Shown here piece by piece: positions 56,554-64,000 of a stretch of DNA of 64,000 nucleotides (position 1 is its first letter; each line of letters starts with the position of its first letter). Source of the stretch: Roseiarcus sp963816065 (GTDB lineage: Bacteria > Pseudomonadota > Alphaproteobacteria > Rhizobiales > Beijerinckiaceae); contig CAWFJG010000030.1 of the NCBI GenBank assembly GCA_963816065.1, positions 620,001-684,000 on the forward strand. Reading direction: 5' to 3'. Position numbers and translations under genes: made by a program. Under the pieces are notes generated by a model. That model made no database searches, had not been told where the DNA came from, and worked only from the letters and a program-made list of their open reading frames with translations.

Positions 56554-57533
56554 GGGCGCCTGGCTTCTGGGAGTCGCGGAAGCCGACGGCGCTCGCCCGC
56601 CTGCTTCAGCCGGCCGGGGCGCTGTACGGGTCGATCGCGGCGCGCCGCATGTTGAAGCCGGGCGCGCGGGTCAGCGCGCCGGTCGTCTGCGTCGGCAATT
56701 TCGTCGCGGGCGGGGCCGGCAAGACGCCGACCGCGCTGGCGCTGGCGCGCATGCTGATCGCCGACGGGCGCCGCGTCGCCTTCCTGTCGCGCGGCTATGG
56801 CGGGGCGCGCCGTGCCGAGCCGGTTCAGGTCGATCTGGCGAGCCACGACGCCGCCGCGGTCGGCGACGAGCCGCTGCTGCTCGCGCGCGTCGCGCCGTGC
56901 TGGGTCGGCGCGGATCGCGTCGCGAGCGCCGGACGCGCGATCGACGCGGGCGCCGACATCCTGCTGCTCGACGACGGGCTGCAGAGCCCGGCGCTCGTCA
57001 AGGATTTCGCCTTCGCCGTGGTCGACGGCCAGTCCGGCTTCGGCAACGGTCTATGCCTTCCCGCCGGTCCGTTGCGTGCGCCGCTTGCGGCCCAGGCGCC
57101 GCTCGTCGGCGCGCTCGTCACGGTCGGGGGCGACGAGGCGACGCGGCGGACGATTTCGGCCGCCGTTCCCGGCCGCCCGGTGTTCGCGGCGAGCCTCGAG
57201 CCGGACGCGCTCGCCGCCGCCTCTCTGATCGGCCGCGAGGTGGTCGCCTTCGCCGGCATCGCCCGGCCGCAGAAGTTCTATGCGACCCTGCGCAGGGTGG
57301 GGGCGCAAATCGTCGCCACCCGCGACTTTCCCGATCACCACATTTTTACGCCGCGCGAGATCGCGGCGCTGATCGAGGAGGCGGCGAAGCGCCGGGCCAT
57401 TCTGGCAACGACCGAGAAGGACGCCGCCCGCCTAGGGGCCAAAGCGGCGCGCTCGGTCGCGACCCTCCCGGTGACGCTGCGGTTCGAGGAGCCGCAAAAG
57501 GTCCGGAGGGCGCTCGAGGCTGCGTTCCGGTGA
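56550..57533 (+). CDS. lpxK: Tetraacyldisaccharide 4'-kinase
   Basis: Phosphorylates the lipid A precursor. 327 aa, intact, from a TTG start that overlaps the waaA stop (TTGA). MRAPGFWESRKPTALARLLQ, VVCVGNFVAGGAGKTPTALA (Walker A), VAFLSRGYGG, VGDEPLLLARVAPCWVGADR, DILLLDDGLQSPALVKDFAF and VAFAGIARPQKFYATLRRVG are family motifs, as is FPDHHIFTPREI. Last gene of the cysQ-lpxK cluster. Confidence 0.93.
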   Translation: MRAPGFWESRKPTALARLLQPAGALYGSIAARRMLKPGARVSAPVVCVGNFVAGGAGKTPTALALARMLIADGRRVAFLSRGYGGARRAEPVQVDLASHDAAAVGDEPLLLARVAPCWVGADRVASAGRAIDAGADILLLDDGLQSPALVKDFAFAVVDGQSGFGNGLCLPAGPLRAPLAAQAPLVGALVTVGGDEATRRTISAAVPGRPVFAASLEPDALAAASLIGREVVAFAGIARPQKFYATLRRVGAQIVATRDFPDHHIFTPREIAALIEEAAKRRAILATTEKDAARLGAKAARSVATLPVTLRFEEPQKVRRALEAAFR

Positions 57534-57580
57534 CTCCGCTCAAAAACCTCACTCGGTCAGGCGCCGATCCGGTTCGCCTG

Positions 57581-58291
57581 CTAGGCGAGAGGCCCCGCCG
57601 TCAGGCGACGACGCGCGGCAAAGCCGAGGCCTGCGAAGCCGGCGAGGAGCATCACCCAGGTCGAAGGCTCGGGGACTGGCGAGACGCCGTTCCAACTCCC
57701 GTAACCGAAATCCGCAACGACCCAGGACTGCTGGCTCGGCACGGTTAAGGTAATGGTCGTAAACGGCTCGCTGGAAACGAAGCCAAGAAACTCCGGGGTG
57801 CTTGGATACGTAACGGTCGGGCTGACCGTTGTCGAGAAGCCATTGGACACGTCAAAAGTGGCTGTCGTTGAAGTAAAGAGCGTTGTGAAATCGAGATAGA
57901 ATGCCGTCTCGGCGGCGGGCAGCGTAATGGTCAAAATGTCGGGCGCAGTCCCGCTATAAACCGAATTGACGGCGTAGGGCGCCGGCAGATCGCTAGCGCT
58001 GTAGAAGAGCGCCGAGTTGACGTTGACGCTGCCCCCCGAATTCGGGGTGCTGAAAGAGACGCCCTGAAGGCTGGCGTAGCCGGATAGAGGGTTACCGCCG
58101 CCGTAGGTCCCCTGGCCGGGATCACCGGAGTTGGGGGTCGGGACGTCGGAAAAACCTCCATTGACGACGCCCATGGTCGAGGCGCCGAAGGCTGATGAGG
58201 ACGTTGTGGCGATGGTCCCTGCATAGGGCGCGCTGGAGCCCAACAGTCCCGCCAATAAGACTGCGTAACCAATGCAATGTTGCTCATTCAT
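57581..58291 (-). CDS. PEP-CTERM-type exported protein
   Basis: 236 aa. Signal-like N-terminus (MNEQHCIGYAVLLAGLLGSS, APYAGT), a Gly/Ser/Thr-rich beta-type body with FYLDFTTLFTSTTATFDVSN and TTITLTVPSQQSWVVADFGY, and a textbook PEP-CTERM end: VPEPSTWVMLLAGFAGLGFA then ARRRL. No operon partner; converges with lpxK across 47 bases. Body family not recognised. Confidence 0.82.
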   Translation of the reverse strand: MNEQHCIGYAVLLAGLLGSSAPYAGTIATTSSSAFGASTMGVVNGGFSDVPTPNSGDPGQGTYGGGNPLSGYASLQGVSFSTPNSGGSVNVNSALFYSASDLPAPYAVNSVYSGTAPDILTITLPAAETAFYLDFTTLFTSTTATFDVSNGFSTTVSPTVTYPSTPEFLGFVSSEPFTTITLTVPSQQSWVVADFGYGSWNGVSPVPEPSTWVMLLAGFAGLGFAARRRLTAGPLA

Positions 58292-58673
58292 CGATTCCCC
58301 CTGTGGCTAGCAAGGGACTGCGCTTGCGCACGACCATTGCAGCCGGAACATGCCTGCAAAAGAAGGGGAGTCGACAGTCCACGACGCAACCGCACAAGTG
58401 TATATTTAGGCCTAACGCTAGGTCAAGGACCGACCAATCAGCGCTGCCCTGAGCGGGTTCGGAGCTCGTTCGGACGTCGCAAGGCACGCATGCGACATGC
58501 TTTCCTCGTCGGAAATTGGCGCGCAACCGCCAATGAACACGCCGCACGGCCAGCACCCCCACCCTCATGCTTCCATGGTCCCTTCCCCACGCGGATGCGC
58601 AGGGGGAGAGGCGCGGCGACATCTCCTTCCCCGGGTAGCCCAGCGAAGCGTTGGAAGGGGAAAACCCGTATAA

Positions 58674-58703
58674 GGCGTCGAAGGACGCCCGTCTTTCGAC
58701 GCC
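58674..58703. repeat. REP-like hairpin
   Basis: GGCGTCGAAGGACG and CGTCTTTCGACGCC are complementary over 14 positions with one G-T pair, around a two-base loop. Such long hairpins in intergenic DNA are typical of repetitive extragenic palindromes. A related word (TCTCGAAGGACG) is in the repeat at 14.7 kb. Confidence 0.6.
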
Positions 58704-59031
58704 CATGGGGTGGTGGAACAGGCCGCGACGCGGTCCAGCTTGGGGAACCAATCAGCGCCTCCGGCGACCTGCAGGGGCGCTCGTCGCAACGGCGAAGCGG
58801 ACGACTGTCGCGCGCCGTGGTGACAACCGCTATGATTTCGCCAGGTCACTCGACGACGTTCAGGGCGACCGTATGCATACCAGACCTCCAATGGAACAGG
58901 ACTCTGCGACGCGTCTTGCCTTCAGCCCGGCCGCCTTCCGGGCGACACGACCGAAGGATTCGAGACCGCGGCGCTCATTTTTTTGTGGCCGCCAAGCAGG
59001 ATGCCCTGAAGCGCTCGACGCATCCCCTCCT

Positions 59032-59062
59032 GTCATCCCGCGAAAGCGGGGATCCAGCGTCC
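59032..59062. repeat. Dispersed palindrome TCATCCCGCGAAAGCGGGGATC type
   Basis: ATCCCGC-GAAA-GCGGGGAT forms a strong hairpin with a GAAA tetraloop, part of a widespread alphaproteobacterial intergenic repeat that I recognise. Only one copy lies in this window. Confidence 0.6.
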
Positions 59063-59316
59063 GGGCGCGGCCCGCGCGCCCGATCGCCAATTGTGACGCT
59101 CGCCGCCATGGATGCCCGCGTTCTCGGGCCTGACAACGTTGGCAGTTACGCTTTCTCACAAACTCCGTTTCAAGCGCCTGATAAGATTGGATTCACGGGT
59201 GGATAAAGAGGTCTTTTTCCGGTGCCGAACGACGCTGAATGCGTGCTGGACGACGTCCGAGCGGGCGCCGAACGCGCTCGCGGCGGGGGCGGAAGCCGCT
59301 CCGCGCGGTTGAGGCG

Positions 59317-62300
59317 CTACTTGTACTCCCACTGCGCCCCGACGCCGACGTCGGTCCCGCCGGTCGCGTCGACGCCCGCCTGCAGGCGGATATGGCGCGT
59401 GACGTCGAGGTTGACGTTCACCCCGTTGTCGTGCGGAAGCGCTCCGGTCGTGACATCGACGCTGATCCGGTCGTTGATCGCGCGGCCGAGGCCGAGGAAG
59501 CCGCCTCCCGACCCGCCCGCTCCGAGGCCGAGGTTGCTGAGGCCGAGCGACTTGCGCACGCCTTCGAGGAGGTCGCCGCGCCCGCTGAGGGTGGCGGCGG
59601 CGTTGGCGAGTTCGAGCGCCTGGAAAGCGGACAGGCTGCCCGACGGCTTCTGGAACAAGAGGCGCGACAGGACCTCGTCCTGCGGCAGGCTCGGCACGGA
59701 GGTGATCGCGAACGCCGGCTGATTGGCGGGCCCGGTCACTTTGATGCGCGCGGTGACGTCGCCGGCGCTCGCCTCGGCGACCATGTCCAGGTCGGGGATC
59801 GCGTCGCCGTGGAAGCGCACCTGCCCTCGGGTGAAGTTCAGCCGCGCGCTGAGCAGCGACAGCGTGCCGCCCAAGAGGTCGAAGCCGCCCGTCACCTGCG
59901 GATCGCGGGCGGAACCCGTCAGGCGCAGGTCGCCGCCGAACTCGGCGTTGAGCCCGCGCCCGCGCACGTATACCCGGTTGGCCGCCGAGATCGTCAGCGC
60001 GAGCGTCGCGTCGAACAGCAGTCCGCGCGCGCGGGCCTTGGCTTTGGCGCGCTGGGCCAGGCGCGCCCGCGCGGTCGGCGTCGGGTTGAGATGCTTCGTG
60101 CCGGGAATTGGGGCCGCGACGCCGCCGAAGCTGCCGGGAATGGTGATGTCCATCGCGTCGATCGTGATCCTGCCGCCGACCGTCGGCTTCTGCGAGAGCT
60201 TGCCGGCGATGTCGACGGCGAGATCGGCAGTCGCCGCCACGATGTCGTTGTCGACGACCCTGGCGCGGCGGCCGACGATCCGGACGGTCCCGGGGAAGCC
60301 GGCCGCCGGATCGAGTTTCACCTCGCCGCTCGCCCCGATCGTGCCGCCGTTCGGCGTCGCTCCCGTCATGTGGTCGATTCGGATCGTATCGCCGCTCGCC
60401 GACAGTTGCGCGCTGACCGCCGAAGCCTTGAAGCCGGTCTGCTCGTCGCGGAAAGCGCCGTTGGCGAGCGTGATCGTGCCCCGCGCCTCGGGCTTTGTCG
60501 GCGTCCCGAGCGCCCGCATCGCGACCGTGACCGCGCCGCTGACGCTCCGTCCACCGGTCGAGAGCATGACATTGGCGAGCCCGGCGTCGAGTCGTCCGTC
60601 GATCCCGAGGTCGAGCGCGCCCCCGACCGAAAGCGGCGCCGAGCCGGAGACGCGCAGAGACGAGGCCGCCCCAACCTTCACCGTGAGATCGACCGTGCTG
60701 CGTCCGCCGCCGAGCCGGCCCGAACCGGCGAGGTCGAGCGCGGGCAGGCCGGCGCTGCGAACCTGCAGCGCGCTGAGCCCCGTCACGCGCACGCGCCAGT
60801 CGCCCGCCGGAGCGTTTGACGGCCCCGAGATCGTGGCTTCGCCCTCCGCGGCGCCCGACAGGCCGAGACCCGGGGAGGCCAGATCGAGCGCGGCGAGCGG
60901 AACGGCGGTCGCCCTCGCCCGGAGGTCGAGCGACGAGCCGATGCGCCCGGCGAGCGACAGGCGGCCGGAATCGACCACCAGGGTGAAATTTCGGAATTCC
61001 AGGCCGGAATCGAACACGAGGCTCGCAGGTCCGGCGAGCGCGATCCGATGTCCGAAGCAGGCGGCGGACAGGTTCGCCAGATCGAGGCGGACCGGCGACC
61101 CGCCGAACAGGCGTCCGCGCGCTTTGAACGCAAGCCCGCGCGCGACGCCGCTGGCGTCGATGTCGCTGAAGTCGGCGCCGGGCGTGGCCGTCAATCTCAC
61201 GTCGGCGACCGACTGGCCGGCGACGGTCGCGCGCGCGAGGCGGGCGGACCCGGAGGCCGCCCGAGCGCCCCAGAGATCGGCGACGGCGCCGTGGATCTCG
61301 AGCCCTTCGAGGCGGTTGTCGCCGACGCTCATCCGGTCGCTGCCGGCGACGATCGCGACCGACTGCCGGCCCTCCCCGCCAGAGGCGGTGAGCTTGGCCT
61401 GCAGCGTCCCGCCGAGCTTTACGAGCACGAGGGGCGAGAGATCATCGAGGTTCTTTGCTCCGAAGCTCACGTCGCCGGTGACGATGTGGTCGGGGGCGAT
61501 CGAGAGGCCGCCGCTGAGGCTGGCCGAGGCGAGACTCAGGGCCAGATTGTCGATTGTCCATCCGCCGTCGGCGTGTCTGGCGACAAAGCCCGAGCCGGTG
61601 AGCGGCTGGCCGTCGACGTCGCCGGTAAGCTTCGCGCCGGCCTCGACGGCTCCAGTGAGGTGGACCGCCCTGGCCGTGAACGCGACGCCGGTCGTCTTGC
61701 GGTCGAGCAGCCGCCCGGCGCCGAGCGTCGCCTTCACCTCGGCGCCGAGATCGTCGGGCGCCCCGGTCAGGCTGGCGAGGAGCTGAACCTCGCCCTCGAC
61801 GCGCGAATCGAGCGCCTTCGCGTCGGGGATATTGACCGTCGCGCTGACGTTCGCCTTGCCTTGCCGGTAGTCGCCGTCGAGCCGGGCCGAGGCGTTCTGG
61901 CCGACGGCCTCGAGGTTCGAGAAGCCGAAGCCCCCGCCCGGCGTCGTCCGGACGCCGCCGGTCAGCGCGAGCGCGCCGCCGAGCGCCCGGTCAAGGATCG
62001 GATAGGGCGTGACAAGTTTGGCCGCGTGCGCGTCTATCGCTGCATTGACGAGGCCGTAGCTCGGCGCTCCGTCGAGATCGGCCGTTGCGCGCGCCTCGCC
62101 TGCGAGGCTGCCGCCAGTGAACCCGGAGAACCGGCTGAGATCCTTGGCCGCGAGGGTGAGCCGGCCGCGCATCCGGGCCGGCCCAAGAAGGCCGGTATAA
62201 TGCGCCTCGAGATGCGGCGCGACGAGGTCCAGCGCGTCGAATGTCGCGACACCGCCGCTCGTGGACGAACCGCGCATCGAGACCGCGACCTTGCTGCCGA

Positions 62301-63598
62301 CCGCCTGCCCGAGGGCAGGGTCGGCAAGCGCGAGGCCCATCGCTTGGCCCTGCGCCTCGAACAGGATCCTCGAATCGCGCTGGGTCAGCGCGGCGCTCGG
62401 GCGCACGTGGAAAGACGCGGTGATCCGCTCGAGCGCGGCGTCCGCCGCATGGATGTTTCCGGCGTCGAAGGCGCCGTCGATCGCCGGCGCGGCGATGGGC
62501 CCGGCGATCGTCGTATTGAGGTCGAGTTTGCCGATTTCGGTCGCGCCCGGGATCGCGCCGGCGTGAACCTTGACGTTGAGCGTGTCGTCGGCCGATTTCG
62601 TCCCCTCGATGTCGAGCCGCGCATTGGCCGACACGAGGTGGAGGCCCGGCGTCGAGACGCTGGAATCGTCGTTGAACAGCACGTCGCCCTTGAACGTGGT
62701 CTCGCCGGCGAACACCGGCCGTATCACCTGGGGCGTAAGGCCTTCGATCCGCGAGTTGAGGTCGAGGGTCAAGCGCCGGGCGGCCCCTTCGCGGGCGACG
62801 ACAACGTCGCCCTTCGCCCAGATGTCAGCGCCGGCCGCGAAGTCGAGCTTGGCGTCGAACCTGTCGAGCGGCCCCGCGCCCTCGAAACGGAAATTCGCCG
62901 CCGGCAACTCCGGAAGATTGACGAGATGGGCGAACACGCCGCCCGCCGGTTCGGAGGACTTCACGTTCACCGTCAGCTGATCGGTCGCCGGGACGTAGCT
63001 CAAAACCGCGCTCAGTTCGCCGGGCGCGTCGAGCCGCCGCGCGTGGAGGCGAAGGTCGAGCCCCTCGGACGGCGGCCCCAAGGTCGCTCGCCCAGTGACG
63101 CCGAGCCGCGCGGCGAGCCCGATCACCGGCTCGCCGAGCGCAAGCTGCTCGACCGCCAACTGCTTGACGATCACCTTGAGCGGCAGCTCCGGCAGGATCG
63201 GCTGCGTCGCGACCGGCTGCGCCGAGCCGCCGCTTTCGGCCGGCGGCGCCTCCGAGGGCATGGGTCGGCGCAGGACGTCGATATGGCCGATCGTCAGCTG
63301 ATCGACGTCCAGTCGGCGGCTGAGCAAGGCCAGCCGGTTCCAGATCAGCCGGACCGTGTCGACCTTGAGCCAGGCGCCGTCGCGGTCGGACAGCACGATG
63401 TCGATGAATCGAAACGTCGGAGCTGAGCACGCCGTTCACCGCCCCGATCGACACGGTCATCGACGGCGAGGACAGCGCGCGGGAGATGAGGTCGGCGATC
63501 ACGCCCTTGTCGGACTGATCGGCCCGCGCCGGCGCGAAGAGGACGAGGACCAGGGCGATGAAGGCCGTGAGGGCGGCCGATCGATGCGACCGGGTCAT
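59317..63598 (-). CDS. tamB: Translocation and assembly module TamB (one frameshift)
   Basis: Very long envelope-spanning protein anchored in the inner membrane; with TamA it helps outer-membrane protein assembly or phospholipid transport. The start MTRSHRSAALTAFIALVLVL is a signal/anchor; a frame change near 63420 follows VLSSDVSI, after which LSDRDGAWLKVDTVRLIWN and then over 1300 residues of repeated beta strands follow. The C-terminal DUF490/TamB domain is visible: VYVRGRGLNAEFGGDLRLTG, GTLSLLSARLNFTRGQVRFH, LPQDEVLSRLLFQK and the end VGVGAQWEYK. About 1426 aa. It follows tamA by 61 bases, the standard order. Confidence 0.92.
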
Positions 63599-63659
63599 GA
63601 GCGCGCACTCTCGAGGGCGACCCCGGTCTCGGACAGAACCCATGCGAGACGTTCCGCCA

Positions 63660-64000
63660 TCAGAAGGCCTGCCCGATGCTGGCGTAGACGGCTACCGGCC
63701 CGTTGCCGGGGACGCGCTGGAAGGGAAAGGCGACATCGAGCCGGATCGGACCGATCGCGGTGTAATAGCGAAGACCGAGTCCGGCCGCCATGTAGAGCGG
63801 CTCGCCGAAGTTGGGGAAGTTGGTGACGAAGGCGTTGCCCGCGTCGAAGAACGGGACGATCCCGATCGTGTCGGTGATCTTGATTCTGAGCTCCGCCGAC
63901 GCGTCGAACTCGCTGCGGCCGCCGGTGACGCCAAAAATGTCTCTCGGTCCCAGGCTCTGGTAGGCGTAGCCGCGCACCGAACCGCCGCCGCCTGCGTAGA
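63660..64000 (-). CDS. tamA: TamA outer-membrane barrel protein, C-terminal part
   Basis: Omp85-family protein truncated by the window edge; only the last ~113 residues are present. VRGYAYQSLGPRD-type RGYAYQSLGPRDIFGVTGG is the conserved loop-6 (VRGY/F) region; FFDAGNAFVTNFPNFGEPL, AAGLGLRYYTAIGPIRLDVA and the final strand VAVYASIGQAF ending in Phe are characteristic of the barrel. Confidence 0.88.
   Translation of the reverse strand, partial: YAGGGGSVRGYAYQSLGPRDIFGVTGGRSEFDASAELRIKITDTIGIVPFFDAGNAFVTNFPNFGEPLYMAAGLGLRYYTAIGPIRLDVAFPFQRVPGNGPVAVYASIGQAF

Larger units (their letters stand above)
58292..59316. other. Gene-poor region with palindromic repeats
   Basis: About 1 kb with no convincing protein. 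It contains an rRNA-like-free, GC-rich stretch with two palindromic repeats (listed separately) and a purine/pyrimidine-mirror stretch around 58575-58660 with CTTCCCC and GGAAGGGGAA words that can pair. The promoter of the PEP-CTERM gene must lie near 58300-58420, where the sequence is less GC-rich. Confidence 0.45.

Noticed and set aside
61048..63426. 792-codon plus-strand frame opposite tamB
   Set aside because: Antisense to the TamB beta-strand repeats, arginine-rich, no motifs.
1..64000. tRNA or rRNA genes
   Set aside because: I looked for the conserved GTTCGAATC-type arm and rRNA segments and found nothing that forms a complete gene; a covariance search would be decisive.

Overview
The window is GC-rich DNA from an alphaproteobacterium, most likely of the Hyphomicrobiales (Rhizobiales), Beijerinckiaceae/Methylocystaceae-like. 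Indications are the hopanoid cluster hpnABCDE-shc, the CysQ/DUF4170/DUF374 acyltransferase/WaaA/LpxK lipid A cluster, PEP-CTERM secreted proteins, TamAB, a TrpB2-type tryptophan synthase and the eno-ftsB pair. The placement is an inference from gene content and order; no rRNA or tRNA gene is visible.

Layout. 0-2 kb: a group II intron (5' end outside the window) inserted in an IS5-family transposase gene; the right end of the IS abuts the stop codon of cysG. 2-4.5 kb (minus): siroheme synthase cysG and a TrpD2-like gene. 5-14 kb (plus): dxs, then hpnA, B, C, D, E and squalene-hopene cyclase, a pathway from isoprenoid precursor to hopanoid. 14.8-20.3 kb: a lipid A-type acyltransferase, trpB, a family 2 glycosyltransferase, a methyltransferase and a small secreted protein. 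20.5-23.9 kb (plus): two cyclophilins, queA and tgt (queuosine tRNA modification). 24-27.2 kb: eno, ftsB, a 2TM protein and a GNAT acetyltransferase. 27.4-29.3 kb: two PEP-CTERM exported proteins, one with a VWA-type domain. 29.6-32.6 kb: glyA, nrdR, ribD. 33-37 kb (minus): a small membrane protein, a DUF899 protein, an SRPBCC protein with its ArsR-type repressor, and a hybrid sensor kinase. 38-43 kb: a periplasmic SMP-30-like protein, a DUF5996 protein, recO, a small hypothetical protein and a DEAD-box helicase. 44-48.9 kb: a DXD glycosyltransferase with a methyltransferase, a DUF4239 membrane protein, a DHFR-like protein and an MsbA-like ABC exporter. 49-52.7 kb: a respiratory assembly cluster (ctaB, small TM protein, DUF420, heme-copper oxidase subunit I-like protein, TlpA-like thioredoxin). 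52.7-57.5 kb: a thioesterase, then cysQ-DUF4170-DUF374 acyltransferase-waaA-lpxK. 57.6-64 kb (minus): a third PEP-CTERM protein, tamB and the 3' end of tamA.

Two things cut across the window. First, about twenty conserved genes, many of them essential, are broken by one-base frameshifts while others are intact; where I could resolve the base, it is usually one extra base and sometimes one missing base. This looks like a consensus-quality problem rather than biology, so those genes are annotated as single loci. Second, three long intergenic regions between converging genes (18.6, 32.7 and 43.5 kb) each carry a CTGTT-type array with an 11-bp period. In the first two copies the array is followed at nearly constant distance by a 12-bp CCTGCTRGCAGG palindrome-like site. 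This dispersed element, the two-operator ArsR promoter at 35.0 kb, the tRNA-guanine transglycosylase that lacks all four zinc ligands, and the compact oxidase-like cluster at 49-52.7 kb are the most interesting observations.
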